Position numbers and translations under genes: made by a program. From the NCBI RefSeq assembly GCF_028745515.1, contig NZ_JAQZSG010000008.1, forward strand, positions 62,001-126,000: a stretch of DNA of 64,000 nt, given 5' to 3'. The notes under the pieces were generated by a model. The model was given only the letters and a program-made list of their open reading frames with translations, did not search any database and was not told the origin of the DNA. Shown here piece after piece: positions 35,588 to 44,212 of this stretch. The stretch is from Paenibacillus thermotolerans. GTDB taxonomy: Bacteria > Bacillota > Bacilli > Paenibacillales > YIM-B00363. Within the stretch, counting starts at the first letter, position 1. Each line of letters opens with the position of its first letter.

Positions 35588-36307
35588 ATGAGCAAAGGGA
35601 TTATTCAAAGCCTCAAAGACGGTTTTGTCGTATCATGCCAAGCATTGGAGAATGAGCCCTTGTACGGCTCATCGGTTATGGCCGCAATGGCGGCTGCGGC
35701 CGAACAAGGCGGCGCCGCTGCGATCCGCGCAAACACCCCGCAAGATATAGCCGCTATTAAGAAGGCTTGTTCCTTGCCGGTGATAGGTTTATATAAAAAA
35801 TCGTACCTCGATTGCGACATTTACATTACTCCGACCATGAAGGAAGTTACCGAGGTGGTCGAAGCCGGCGCGGAAATCGTAGCGATCGACTTTACGCAGA
35901 TGCCCCGCCCCGCAGGCGAATCGCTGGAGGATCTCATTGCTGCGGTTCGGGAGAATTTCCCTTCCGTATTGATCGTGGCCGACATTTCTACATTTGAAGA
36001 GGGCGTCATCGCCATGGATCTCGGCGCAGATCTCGTATCGACGACGTTGTCCGGCTATACGCCTTACAGCAAGCAGCAGGAAGATCCGGACATCGAGCTG
36101 GTGAAGCGGCTGGCCGACTTGAATCGGACTCCCGTACTTGCGGAAGGACGCATATGGACGATCGAGCAGTGCATAGAGTGCTACAAAGCCGGAGCGCATG
36201 CCGTTGTTGTAGGGACGGCGATCACTCGCCCGCAGATCATTGTAAAGCGTTATGTAGATACGATTCGCCAGCAAATTCGCTCGACGACGCTGGAACAAAG
36301 CTCGTAA
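35588..36307 (+). CDS. nanE: N-acetylmannosamine-6-phosphate 2-epimerase
   Basis: A 239-residue TIM-barrel epimerase converting ManNAc-6P to GlcNAc-6P in sialic acid and ManNAc catabolism. Motifs: SCQALENEPLYGSSVMAAMA (about 17-36), AAAIRANTPQDI, the catalytic Lys region LPVIGLYKKSY, ITPTMKEVTEVVEAGAEIVA, and the Glu in TPVLAEGRIWT. The ATG at 35588 follows TTAGGTGAATAT; an upstream in-frame ATG at 35570 lacks a site. There is no nanA lyase or nagA/nagB in the window, so the pathway is only partly encoded here. Confidence 0.95.
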   Translation: MSKGIIQSLKDGFVVSCQALENEPLYGSSVMAAMAAAAEQGGAAAIRANTPQDIAAIKKACSLPVIGLYKKSYLDCDIYITPTMKEVTEVVEAGAEIVAIDFTQMPRPAGESLEDLIAAVRENFPSVLIVADISTFEEGVIAMDLGADLVSTTLSGYTPYSKQQEDPDIELVKRLADLNRTPVLAEGRIWTIEQCIECYKAGAHAVVVGTAITRPQIIVKRYVDTIRQQIRSTTLEQSS

Positions 36308-36344
36308 GAGGAATCAGCTTTCCGCAAAGGAGCGAAGTTAAGGG

Positions 36345-37160
36345 ATGAAAATTCATATGCTGGGCACGGCGGCCGCGGAAGGGTTTCCCGCATTGTTTTG
36401 CCGCTGCAAACATTGCGCCCGCGCACGAGAGCTTGGGGGGCGCAACATGCGGACCCGCAGCTCCGTCATCATCGACGACTGCTTAAAGGTCGATTTCCCG
36501 CCGGATACGTTGTATCACGTCCACCGCGACGGGATCGACCTCGGCTCCATCACCGAGATGATCGTTACGCACACGCATCTGGATCATCTTCAGCCGGTCG
36601 ATTTGGAGATGCGGCTGCCGGTGTACGCGCACGAAACGGCGGACCCGCTGACGATTTACGGCCACGATGCCGTCATTCGCGCATGCAAGAGCGCCGTCAG
36701 CTCTGCCGGCGAACGGCTAGCCTTCAAGCTGATCCAGCCGTTCCAGACGTTCGAGACGAGCACGGCTCGAATTACCGCGCTCCCGGCCAATCACGACCCG
36801 AACGAAACGTGCTTGCTGTATCTCATCGAGCGGGGCGGCAAAACTCTTTTCTACTGTCACGATACGGGGCTGCTGCCGGACAGCGTTTGGGATTACCTGC
36901 AGAATAATAACGTCAAGCTCGATGCGATTATTATGGACAGCACGAACGGAAATTTCCCGTTTACCGGCGGACATATGAATATCGAAGCGGTGATCGGGAC
37001 GAAAAACCGAATGTTCGAGCAAGGAATATTACACGAACAAAGCACTGTCATCGCGACGCATTTTTCTCATAATATCGGTTTAATGCAAGAAGATCTGGAA
37101 GCGATCTACTCGCCTGAAGGCATCGTTACGGCATACGACGGTATGATAATTCACATATAA
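36345..37160 (+). CDS. Metallo-beta-lactamase-fold hydrolase, PhnP-like
   Basis: A 271-residue metal hydrolase. The N-terminal CRCKHCARARE (about 22-32) matches the structural zinc site of PhnP-type phosphodiesterases. The active-site signature is THTHLDHL (about 75-82), with a further His in ALPANHDPNET and the Asp in FYCHDTGLL. A C-terminal THFSHN completes the metal set. PhnP cleaves cyclic phosphoribosyl phosphates; here the substrate is unknown and the context suggests a sugar phosphate or related ester (inference). Start after GCAAAGGAGCGAAGTTAAGGG. Last gene of the NanE transcript. Confidence 0.88.
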   Translation: MKIHMLGTAAAEGFPALFCRCKHCARARELGGRNMRTRSSVIIDDCLKVDFPPDTLYHVHRDGIDLGSITEMIVTHTHLDHLQPVDLEMRLPVYAHETADPLTIYGHDAVIRACKSAVSSAGERLAFKLIQPFQTFETSTARITALPANHDPNETCLLYLIERGGKTLFYCHDTGLLPDSVWDYLQNNNVKLDAIIMDSTNGNFPFTGGHMNIEAVIGTKNRMFEQGILHEQSTVIATHFSHNIGLMQEDLEAIYSPEGIVTAYDGMIIHI

Positions 37161-37164
37161 CCGC

Positions 37165-37195
37165 AAAAAACGGCTGCAGCAAAGCAGCCGTTTTC
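37165..37195. terminator. Bidirectional terminator between MBL hydrolase and creatininase-family gene
   Basis: AAAAACGGCTGC pairs with GCAGCCGTTTT around a six-base loop; A-run and T-run on either side serve both converging genes. Confidence 0.9.
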
Positions 37196-37204
37196 CTATG
37201 TTCA

Positions 37205-38017
37205 TCAAAGCTTGGCGATCCCGTCGCACCGGTCGAAAAATTCCGTCTGCAGCTCCAGCGCGCTCCGATCCTCTTTGATTCGCTTGACGACCTCCGCAAA
37301 ATTCCGCGCGCAAAACTCCAAATACGCCTTGCCGTATTCCGCGGTGGATAAAGACGGGTCGCCCGCAATTTGGTTCGGGAACTCCATGTACCAATGAATG
37401 CCTGCGGCGACCTTGCTTTCCGCAAGCCAACGGCCGCGACCCGTAGCTTCCCATTCTCCCGGATTCAGTCGGTCCATGTGAACGAGCGTCGGATCGATCG
37501 CCAATATTTCGGACGTTTCCATATGATCGGCATGACCGTAATCGTCAGGCGTCTCGAAATTGCTTTCGAGAGCCTGATGCTGCTCCGGCTTCAGCTCCCA
37601 CAGGTCGTATGTATAGACGACGTAATCTTTACGTTCATCGAGCATCGTCTGTGCAAAATACCGCAAAAAGTTATTGTTCCGGCCATGTCCGTTCGCAAGC
37701 ACGATTTTGTTGAAGCCGTTCCGTCGGATTTCCTTGCACACCTCGCCCAGCAGCCGCATTTGCATGTCGCCGCTCAGCGCCACCGTGCCGGCATGATGCT
37801 TCACCTCCGACACTTGACCGAAAATATAATATGGAAAAATGACGAAGGGTTCGATTGCGGCGGCCTTCTCCGCGACGTCTCTCGCGATCATCATATCGGT
37901 GCCGAGCGGAAGATGGTCGCCGTGCTTTTCCAGACAGCCGATTGGCAGAACGCATACGCGCCCCGTCGACACAACCGCCTCCTCGAACTCTTTTGCCGTT
38001 AAGTTTTCCCATAGCAT
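37205..38017 (-). CDS. Creatininase-family amidohydrolase
   Basis: A 270-residue metal-dependent amidohydrolase of the creatininase / MftE family. Metal ligands are visible in LPIGCLEKHGDHLPLGTDMM (Glu, His and Asp) and later in KIVLANGHGRNNNFL and HADHMETSEIL (Glu). The ATG at 38017 follows GAAGGGAAAGCATT on the minus strand. The family hydrolyses creatinine, formamides and cyclic amides; the substrate here is unknown. It faces the MBL hydrolase and borders the amino-sugar-like island, of which it may be a functional part on its own transcript (inference). Confidence 0.9.
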   Translation of the reverse strand: MLWENLTAKEFEEAVVSTGRVCVLPIGCLEKHGDHLPLGTDMMIARDVAEKAAAIEPFVIFPYYIFGQVSEVKHHAGTVALSGDMQMRLLGEVCKEIRRNGFNKIVLANGHGRNNNFLRYFAQTMLDERKDYVVYTYDLWELKPEQHQALESNFETPDDYGHADHMETSEILAIDPTLVHMDRLNPGEWEATGRGRWLAESKVAAGIHWYMEFPNQIAGDPSLSTAEYGKAYLEFCARNFAEVVKRIKEDRSALELQTEFFDRCDGIAKL

Positions 38018-38103
38018 AATGCTTTCCCTTCCTTCATTTAAAAATGCCCCGCCATTTCCATACGAAAATTCCACATATAGTCACCGGAATCCTCCATTAA
38101 CGC

Positions 38104-38128
38104 AAAAAATCCCGACTATGTCGGGATT
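38104..38128 (-). terminator. Terminator overlapping the stop codon of the FhuF-like gene
   Basis: On the minus strand AATCCCGAC and GTCGGGATT form a 9-bp stem with a three-base loop, followed by TTTTTGCG. The gene's TAG stop lies inside the hairpin, a compact ending for the siderophore uptake operon. Confidence 0.85.
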
Positions 38129-38829
38129 CGGCCCGTTCGCTCCGTAAGCGGGCAGCCTTTGCACTTGTTAGCCCCCGGAATTTGTACGCGCAGGCAGCAA
38201 GTATTGCGAAACGGCGCGCATGAGCCGAACAGCGGGTTAACGGTATATTCATCGCCGAAGAGGGCGGCTTCGGCGGTTTGCGTAATATAATCGTAATCTT
38301 CTTTAATGATGCGCATCCGGCCGTCATCCGAAGCTTCTTCCATCCATGTACGGTAAAAATGATGAATATATACGGCCGCGTTGTCCCATAAAATATCGGA
38401 TCTTATGCCGGTAAGTCGGATCAGAGCGTTAAAGACGAGCGAAAAGTTGCCGGCGAATAATGAATGCAGCGCCGCATCCCGCATTTCGTTTCGGGAGGCC
38501 GAGGCGCGGGACGGCAATGGAGCGGCGCCTTTTTCGTTGATGGCGAAAGGCGGGTCGCCCGGAAAAAGCAGCTCAATATCCTCAAGTGCAGCCCGTACCG
38601 GCATGTCTTCCACGCTTAGCGAGTGCAGAAAAGAAATGCAATGGGTACGGCAATACCACTTAGTGAATTGCGATGCGGTTACTTTCGGCTTGCCGCAATT
38701 CAGCGCGCGCTCGGCAACCTCCAGAATCGATCGGGCGCCTTCATCCGTTAAGAAGGCGGCTGCATCGACGGCCAAAGGAATGCTTTCTGCCGAACCTTGC
38801 AGCGCCGCTGCTTGGTTATTATTCGGCAT
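38116..38829 (-). CDS. FhuF-like (2Fe-2S) ferric siderophore reductase
   Basis: A 237-residue protein whose C-terminus carries the FhuF pattern CC-x10-C-x2-C (CCLRVQIPGANKCKGC), the [2Fe-2S] site used to reduce ferric siderophores and release iron in the cytoplasm. The N-terminal part is a divergent helical domain (FTKWYCRTHCISFLHSLSV). It overlaps the ABC ATPase gene by 11 bases and is last in the Fur-controlled operon, fitting release of iron from the imported siderophore. Confidence 0.85.
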   Translation of the reverse strand: MPNNNQAAALQGSAESIPLAVDAAAFLTDEGARSILEVAERALNCGKPKVTASQFTKWYCRTHCISFLHSLSVEDMPVRAALEDIELLFPGDPPFAINEKGAAPLPSRASASRNEMRDAALHSLFAGNFSLVFNALIRLTGIRSDILWDNAAVYIHHFYRTWMEEASDDGRMRIIKEDYDYITQTAEAALFGDEYTVNPLFGSCAPFRNTCCLRVQIPGANKCKGCPLTERTGRIPT

Positions 38830-39649
38830 GAACGCTCACCCTTTCCGGCTCGTAGCCTGCGACGTTCCGGCTGCCGATCGGAATGCACATCGGCGTCCCG
38901 TAGACGGGATCGGCCAGCAGCACGCTTTCCATCCCGAACACGTCGCGGATGAGCCGGTCCGTGACGATTTCCGCAGGCGAGCCCTGTGCGTAAACCGCGC
39001 CTTCCGAAACCGCGACGATGTGATGCGCGTACCGACACGCGAGATTGATGTCGTGAAGCACCATTACGATGGAGCGCTTCTCTTTCTCGTTCAGTTCTGC
39101 GAGCAAATCGAGCACCTCGATTTGATGCGACAGATCGAGATAAGTCGTCGGCTCGTCAAGAAGAATCGTATCGGTTTCCTGCGCGAGCGTCATGGCGATC
39201 CAAGCCCGCTGTCGCTGTCCTCCGGAGAGCGAATCGACCTGCTTGCCGCTATGCTCGGACATGCGGGTCGCCTGCAGCGCCTTATTGACGGCCGTTTCAT
39301 CCTCGGCGGACCATTGCTTCAGCCATGTTTGGTGTGGATAGCGGCCTTGCTTGACGAGCTGCAGCACGGTCAGCCCCTCGGGAGCCGCCGGACCTTGCGG
39401 GAGGATGGAAAGCCGTTTGGCGACTTCCTTGGTCGAATGGCGGTAAATATCTTTGCCGTCCAGCATGACGGACCCGCCTTCAGGCTTTAACAGACGGGCG
39501 AGCGAACGGAGCAGCGTCGATTTTCCGCAGCCGTTTCTCCCGATCAGCACCGTTATTTTTTGTTCGGGAATGAGCAGGTTCAACTCGCGAAATATCGGCT
39601 TTCCGTTCGCATATCCGAGTGTCAGCTCTTTGGCTTCGAGTGCATTCAT
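38819..39649 (-). CDS. Iron-siderophore ABC transporter ATP-binding protein
   Basis: A 276-residue FecE/FhuC-type ATPase. Walker A GRNGCGKSTLLRSLARLLKP (about 37-56), Q-loop LSILPQGPAAPEGLTV, signature SLSGGQRQRAWIAMTLAQ, Walker B ILLDEPTTYLDLSHQIEV, and switch His in VMVLHDINLACRYA. It overlaps the upstream permease gene by four bases, so translation is coupled. Confidence 0.95.
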   Translation of the reverse strand: MNALEAKELTLGYANGKPIFRELNLLIPEQKITVLIGRNGCGKSTLLRSLARLLKPEGGSVMLDGKDIYRHSTKEVAKRLSILPQGPAAPEGLTVLQLVKQGRYPHQTWLKQWSAEDETAVNKALQATRMSEHSGKQVDSLSGGQRQRAWIAMTLAQETDTILLDEPTTYLDLSHQIEVLDLLAELNEKEKRSIVMVLHDINLACRYAHHIVAVSEGAVYAQGSPAEIVTDRLIRDVFGMESVLLADPVYGTPMCIPIGSRNVAGYEPERVSVHAE

Positions 39650-40683
39650 GGACGAGCCCCCCTATACAGCATATAAATAAAAAACGGAGCGCCGACAGCG
39701 GCGGTAAACACACCTGCAGGAATGTCGTTCGGAGGGAACGCGGTACGCGCGATCGTATCCGAAACGATAAGGATCAACGCCCCGATCAGGGACGAAACCG
39801 GCAGCACGGCTCCGAAGGACGGGCCGACAAGGCGGCGGGCCATATGCGGCGCGATCAGCCCGACAAAACCGATGGCTCCGACCTGAGATACGGCGGCCCC
39901 TGCCAGCATGGCGCTGAGGAGAATGAGCACCGTTCGATCGAGCGTAATCCGGCTGCCCGCGCCTTTGGCCACATCTTCGCCCAGCTCGTGAAGGTTGGCC
40001 GTTCTCGCGAACGCCAAAGCGGCCGGAAACAAGACGGCGGCCCATACGGTCAGGGTGAACACGTTGTCCCACGAGCTTCCGTATATACTGCCGGTCAGCC
40101 ATGTAAAGGCTTGGTTCGCGATATAATGCGGGCTTGTGACGATGAGCAGAGACGAGACGGAGCCCATCGCCGTTTGCATCGCGATGCCGATCAGCACAAG
40201 TCGAAGCGGCGACACGCCGCCTTTCCATGACAGCGCGAACAGCAGCAGCGCCGTTATCGCCCCTCCGGCAATCGCCGACACGGACAGCCAAGCGATCGGG
40301 TAAGCGCCGGTCGTCAGTACCAGGAACGCAACGCCTGCTGCCGAAGCGCCTCCGGTAACCCCGATAATGTCCGGCGATGCCAGCGGGTTGCGGGTGATGC
40401 TTTGCAGCAGCGCTCCCGACCCGGCAAGGCAAACGCCGGCGACGATCGACATGGCGACGCGTGGAAGCCGGAACGAATTGAGGATCGTTTGCTCCATCTC
40501 GCCGCTTCGGCCGAACAGTGCCTTAAGCACTTCCGCCGGGTGAATCCATAAGCTTCCGATTCCCGCGGCGACGCAGCCGGCTGCAAAGACGGCAGCGAGT
40601 AAAATAGCTGCCCATAAAAGGAACCTTTTTTCAATTAAGAATGAAAAGGTTCGGGTACGAACCGAAAATGTTCTACGACTCAT
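39646..40683 (-). CDS. FecCD-family iron-siderophore ABC permease, second
   Basis: A 345-residue permease with about ten helices. FecCD motifs: LFGRSGEMEQTILNSFRLPR (a non-canonical version of the usual LRLPR segment), QSITRNPLASPDIIGVTGGA, and VGAIGFVGLIAPHMARRLVG. The ATG at 40683 (MSRRTFSVR) overlaps the end of the preceding permease by 11 bases; no good ribosome site is seen, so coupling is likely. Partner of the gene at 40673-41662. Confidence 0.94.
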   Translation of the reverse strand: MSRRTFSVRTRTFSFLIEKRFLLWAAILLAAVFAAGCVAAGIGSLWIHPAEVLKALFGRSGEMEQTILNSFRLPRVAMSIVAGVCLAGSGALLQSITRNPLASPDIIGVTGGASAAGVAFLVLTTGAYPIAWLSVSAIAGGAITALLLFALSWKGGVSPLRLVLIGIAMQTAMGSVSSLLIVTSPHYIANQAFTWLTGSIYGSSWDNVFTLTVWAAVLFPAALAFARTANLHELGEDVAKGAGSRITLDRTVLILLSAMLAGAAVSQVGAIGFVGLIAPHMARRLVGPSFGAVLPVSSLIGALILIVSDTIARTAFPPNDIPAGVFTAAVGAPFFIYMLYRGARP

Positions 40684-41662
40684 ATTTGTTCTGCCTCGCA
40701 ATCCATACAAAGAAAGGAACGCCGACAATGGCCGTGACCACGCCGACGGGTAGCTCGTTCGGCATGGCGATCCACCGTGCGCCGATATCGGCGGCGAGCA
40801 GCAGGCAAGCGCCGAGCACTACGCAATAGGGCAGCAGCCAGCGGTGATCGTTCCCGGTAAAATACCGCGCGATATGAGGGACCATGACGCCGATAAAGGC
40901 GATCGGCCCCGCTACGGCGACGGAGGCGCCGGCCAGAAGGACGACTGCAACCGCGGCTCCGAGCTTAAGCAGCCCGGTCCGTTGGCCGAGCCCGCGGGCG
41001 ACGTCTTCCCCGAGCGCGAGAATATTCAGCGGCCGTGCCAAAGCGAGCGCAAGCGCGACGCCTGCCGCCATATACGGCACGACCGGCGTCAGCATCGGCA
41101 TTTCACGGCCGGCGACCGAGCCGACGAGCCAGAACAGCACCTGGTCGAACGTGCGGCCGTTGACAAGCAATATCCCTTGCGTGATCGAAGAGGCGAAAGC
41201 CGTAACCGCCGCACCGGCAAGCGTGATTTTTATCGGCGAAGCTCCGTCGCGGCCCATCGTTCCTAAACCGTAAGCCGCAACCGCGGCGACGGCCGCTCCG
41301 ATGAAAGCGGCTGCCGTATACTGTTGCAGCGACGAGATATTGAATAGGGAGATCGCCACAATGATAGACAGTACAGCCCCTGCGTTCACTCCGAAAATGC
41401 CGGGAGACGCAAGCGGGTTGCGAGTGATCGTCTGCATGACGGCGCCTGCGGTAGCCAGGCAAGCACCGACGGAAGCGGCGACAAGCATGCGCGGCAAACG
41501 GATATTGCGAATAATCAGATGTTCGGATAAAGACGGGTCAAAAGAAGTGAACGAATGAAAGGCTGCGTTCCAGCTGATACTCCGGCTTCCGTAAGTTAAC
41601 GATAAGAAAGCGAGGACCAAAGCCAGAACACAAAAGATAAGCAGAGTGTACGACTTTTTCAT
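40673..41662 (-). CDS. FecCD-family iron-siderophore ABC permease, first
   Basis: A 329-residue permease starting at the ATG at 41662 (MKKSYTLLIF) after GAAGGATGTTCATTG. Motifs: IIRNIRLPRMLVAASVGACL, QTITRNPLASPGIFGVNAGA and AGPIAFIGVMVPHIARYFTG. First gene of the minus-strand operon (permease, permease, ATPase, FhuF-like), with its promoter spanned by a Fur box at 41703-41717. Confidence 0.95.
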   Translation of the reverse strand: MKKSYTLLIFCVLALVLAFLSLTYGSRSISWNAAFHSFTSFDPSLSEHLIIRNIRLPRMLVAASVGACLATAGAVMQTITRNPLASPGIFGVNAGAVLSIIVAISLFNISSLQQYTAAAFIGAAVAAVAAYGLGTMGRDGASPIKITLAGAAVTAFASSITQGILLVNGRTFDQVLFWLVGSVAGREMPMLTPVVPYMAAGVALALALARPLNILALGEDVARGLGQRTGLLKLGAAVAVVLLAGASVAVAGPIAFIGVMVPHIARYFTGNDHRWLLPYCVVLGACLLLAADIGARWIAMPNELPVGVVTAIVGVPFFVWIARQNKYES

Positions 41663-41696
41663 CAATGAACATCCTTCGATTGATAAGACTAACGTT

Positions 41697-41725
41697 ATTG
41701 TATGAGAATCGTTCTCACCTGTCAA
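41697..41725 (-). promoter_or_regulatory. Fur-controlled promoter of the siderophore permease operon
   Basis: On the minus strand a -35 TTGACA (41720-41725) and a -10 TACAAT (41697-41702) are exactly 17 bp apart, and the spacer contains the dyad TGAGAATCGTTCTCA (41703-41717 as read on plus), a near-consensus Fur box. Iron-loaded Fur bound here would exclude RNA polymerase. Confidence 0.88.
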
Positions 41726-41730
41726 TGAAG

Positions 41731-41747
41731 TTGAGAATCATTTTCAA
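41731..41747. promoter_or_regulatory. Fur box (central)
   Basis: TTGAGAATCATTTTCAA is a 7-1-7 type Fur box lying between the two divergent promoters, upstream of both -35 elements. It may help cooperative repression. Confidence 0.8.
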
Positions 41748-41754
41748 TTTGTCG

Positions 41755-41819
41755 TTGACAATTATTTTTCGAGTTTGTATATTAGGTCGTAGCAGATAAT
41801 AATGAGAATCATTTTCATT
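41755..41819 (+). promoter_or_regulatory. Fur-controlled promoter of the siderophore-binding protein gene
   Basis: A perfect -35 TTGACA (41755-41760), a 17-bp spacer, and a -10 TATATT (41778-41783) are followed by the Fur box AATGAGAATCATTTTCATT (41801-41819) covering the expected transcription start. This is the best Fur box of the three. Confidence 0.9.
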
Positions 41820-41836
41820 CGGAGGGGTCGGCAAGG

Positions 41837-42862
41837 ATGTTAAAAAAGAGATCATGGTTAAATGTCGGATTCGCACTAATGTTTTGTTTCGTACTCGTTT
41901 TGGCGGGCTGCGGAAGCGCAGGAGGAAGCGGAAACGGTGCTGAGAGCGGAGTCACAGGCGATGACTCGCAGCAACAGCCTGCCGCGGAAGAGCCTATAGG
42001 TGAAGAAACGGCCAGCGTAAGAACGATAGCCCACATCATGGGTAAAAGCGATGTTCCGGAGCACCCGCAGCGGGTCGTCGTTCTAACCAACGAAGGTACG
42101 GAGGCGCTTCTTGCATTAGGCGTAACGCCGGTCGGGGCGGTCAAATCGTGGACCGGGGATCCTTGGTACGCTCATATTGCGGATCAAATGAAAGATGTAG
42201 TGAATGTCGGCGAGGAGAGCCAGCCGAACCTCGAGTTGATTGCGGGGCTGAAGCCGGATTTGATTTTGGGCAACAAAATGCGCCATGAGAAAATTTACGG
42301 GGAGCTTTCCGCGATCGCGCCGACGGTATTTACGGAGACGCTTCGGGGAGAGTGGCAGGACAACTTTAAAGTATATGCCGATGCCTTGAATCGAAAGGCG
42401 GAAGGCGACAAGGTGCTGGCCGATTATGAGGCGAAAATTAACGATTTGAATGCTAAGCTCGGCGATCGGCTGTCCACAAAGGTTTCGCTTGTGCGATTTA
42501 TGGCGGGCGACACGCGCATATATTATAAGGATACGTTCGCAGGAGTAATCTTGGAGCAAATCGGTCTGGCGCGTCCCGAATCTCAGGATAAGGATGACTT
42601 TGCGGCAAGGAACGTAACGAAAGAGCGTATTCCGGAAATGGACGGGGATATCCTGTTCTACTTCACATACGAAACCGGTGACGGGGGCGCGTCTGCGGTG
42701 GAGAAGGATTGGATCAACGATCCGCTGTGGAAGCAGCTTCAAGCCGTGAAGGCCGGCAAAGTGTACAAGGTGGACGATGCGATTTGGAATACGGCCGGCG
42801 GCGTGTTGGCGGCGAACTTGATGGTAGATCAATTGGCACAATACCTTGATGAAGCGAAATAA
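41837..42862 (+). CDS. Iron-siderophore ABC transporter substrate-binding lipoprotein
   Basis: A 341-residue class III (FepB/FhuD-like) binding protein. ATG at 41837 after CGGAGGGGTCGGCAAGG. Lipoprotein signal: MLKKRSW..., hydrophobic core and lipobox LAGC (Cys about 23), then a Gly/Ser/Glu-rich tether. Fold segments: HPQRVVVLTNEGTEALLALG, NLELIAGLKPDLILGNKM, and the C-terminal AVKAGKVYKVDDAIWNTAGG. It is divergent from the permease operon and regulated by Fur with it. It would capture ferric hydroxamate or citrate-type siderophores; which one cannot be told. Confidence 0.95.
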   Translation: MLKKRSWLNVGFALMFCFVLVLAGCGSAGGSGNGAESGVTGDDSQQQPAAEEPIGEETASVRTIAHIMGKSDVPEHPQRVVVLTNEGTEALLALGVTPVGAVKSWTGDPWYAHIADQMKDVVNVGEESQPNLELIAGLKPDLILGNKMRHEKIYGELSAIAPTVFTETLRGEWQDNFKVYADALNRKAEGDKVLADYEAKINDLNAKLGDRLSTKVSLVRFMAGDTRIYYKDTFAGVILEQIGLARPESQDKDDFAARNVTKERIPEMDGDILFYFTYETGDGGASAVEKDWINDPLWKQLQAVKAGKVYKVDDAIWNTAGGVLAANLMVDQLAQYLDEAK

Positions 42863-42882
42863 ATAAAATATCACTATCGTCT

Positions 42883-42909
42883 AAGCCGGGTGAAGCCCGG
42901 CTTTCTTTT
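42883..42909 (+). terminator. Rho-independent terminator after the siderophore-binding gene
   Basis: AAGCCGGG pairs with CCCGGCTT around TGAAG, followed by TCTTTTG. Confidence 0.85.
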
Positions 42910-43014
42910 GTTTGTTCTACGTCGCTTCGCCTTAGGATTTGGCATTGGCTATGGCTTTATGCTGGAATGTTCCGCGCTGCAAATTAGGGGATGGCATGGG
43001 GGGGGCCGGCTCCC

Positions 43015-43040
43015 TTTTTACCGTTATCCCTTCCGCTCAG
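43015..43040 (-). repeat. Repeat family C, isolated copy
   Basis: TTTACCGTTATCCCTTCCGC followed by TCAG is the inverted form of the element arrayed at 29384-29630. The 42910-43232 gap holds this and the next copy and no credible gene. Confidence 0.75.
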
Positions 43041-43152
43041 CACCACAAAATGATAGTTCACGTGCGATCGGGAGACAGAAAGAATGCTGGATGACACAGG
43101 TACTGGAAAAGAATCAAATAGGATGGGAGTTTCCTTCGGCCGATCTTCATTA

Positions 43153-43177
43153 TACCGCTATCCCCATCACTCAGCTT
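43153..43177 (-). repeat. Repeat family C, copy beside the transposase gene
   Basis: TACCGCTATCCCCATCACTC followed by AGC is a diverged inverted copy, 56 bases beyond the 3' end of the transposase gene. A direct-orientation copy lies on the other side at 44213. Confidence 0.65.
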
Positions 43178-43232
43178 AATAATCAAGTATAGCGTCCTAA
43201 TCAAATGTAGCGTCATTTGCTCGTAATCGAGA

Positions 43233-44096
43233 TCACGCACAGCATTTTATATAATTTGTGTCCTCTTGTTTCTTCATACAAATACCGCAAAGCGAGTCTA
43301 TTATCGATATATTCGTACGCAGCGACTGATTGATTCGGAAGCAAAATTCATCCATATACGCCTGTAAATACTTCGGACCGATTCCGTGAAAGGTACGGTT
43401 AATCCAGGTTCTGGCTTCTTTGAACAGTTGAGGGAGCAAACTCTCCTCATGGATGCGAAACCGCTTGAGTATCACAGTATCATAGTTTGCAGCCGCCACA
43501 TGCCGCTCGATAAAGTCCTTCTCCCCCGATCGATCCAAACGTTTTCCGTCCATATGATGCTTAGGAATCTTCTTTATTTTCACTTGGAGAGGTTCGCCGT
43601 TAAATTGAAATGCGGCGCCGACCATAACCGGATGCTCCGAAGAATGAACCACAAAAGGCTGGCGATAATAGTTGCGGCCATAGAATGACAACGCAGCTTT
43701 AACTTTGCCGGAAAGGGGCTCCAGCACGTCCAATCGCGAGATTGCGCTTCGTATTTTGTTGAGGATGGCCCAGGCCGTTTTGTAAGTCACCTGAATTTCT
43801 TTAGCGAGCTGAACCGCATTGATGCTCTCGGCTCGGCACAAAAATTGGATAGCAGTCACCCATTTAAGCAGCGGAGTACGGCTTCCTTCCATGACGGTGC
43901 CGACGGTAATCGATGTTTGATGACGGCACGATCCGCATTGGTACAAAGGCAGTCTTCGGGTGCGAATGACATAAGCCCGTGTATGCCCGCAATGAGGACA
44001 AGCATAACCGTTCGGCCATTTCAATCGATAAAAATATGCTACACAGCTTTCCTCTGAATTCAGATTCATCAGATCGAATCCGATAATGGAAGTCAT
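43233..44096 (-). CDS. IS1595-like transposase-related protein, catalytic residues not evident
   Basis: A 287-residue protein with the IS1595/ISXO2 N-terminal layout: an N-terminal segment (FDLMNLNSEESCVAYFYRLK), a zinc ribbon CPHCGH...CGSCRHQ (about 33-60), then the helical TVMEGSRTPLLKWVTAIQFL. At the place where the family normally has an acidic residue followed by YFGG, this protein reads KAALSFYGRNYYRQ, so the first catalytic Asp seems to be lost. The last part (TWINRTFHGIGPKYLQAYMDEFCFRIN) is again transposase-like. I find no clear terminal inverted repeats or target duplications. It may be a decayed or repurposed transposase; related DDE-less proteins occur in paenibacilli as far as I recall. 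Confidence 0.75.
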   Translation of the reverse strand: MTSIIGFDLMNLNSEESCVAYFYRLKWPNGYACPHCGHTRAYVIRTRRLPLYQCGSCRHQTSITVGTVMEGSRTPLLKWVTAIQFLCRAESINAVQLAKEIQVTYKTAWAILNKIRSAISRLDVLEPLSGKVKAALSFYGRNYYRQPFVVHSSEHPVMVGAAFQFNGEPLQVKIKKIPKHHMDGKRLDRSGEKDFIERHVAAANYDTVILKRFRIHEESLLPQLFKEARTWINRTFHGIGPKYLQAYMDEFCFRINQSLRTNISIIDSLCGICMKKQEDTNYIKCCA

Positions 44097-44212
44097 ATAG
44101 ATCGCCGCCCTAACATTATATTAAAAACATTATACCAAACAAATGTTCGCAAATCAATATTTTTAATCCAAATTAAGGGATTTTTTTCGTGCGACTGGTG
44201 CTGTCCGCGTGT

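Noticed and set aside
43180-44190. Complete insertion sequence around the transposase-like gene
   Set aside because: I searched both flanks by eye and found no matching terminal inverted repeats or direct target repeats; only the family C copies are shared, and these occur elsewhere without a transposase.
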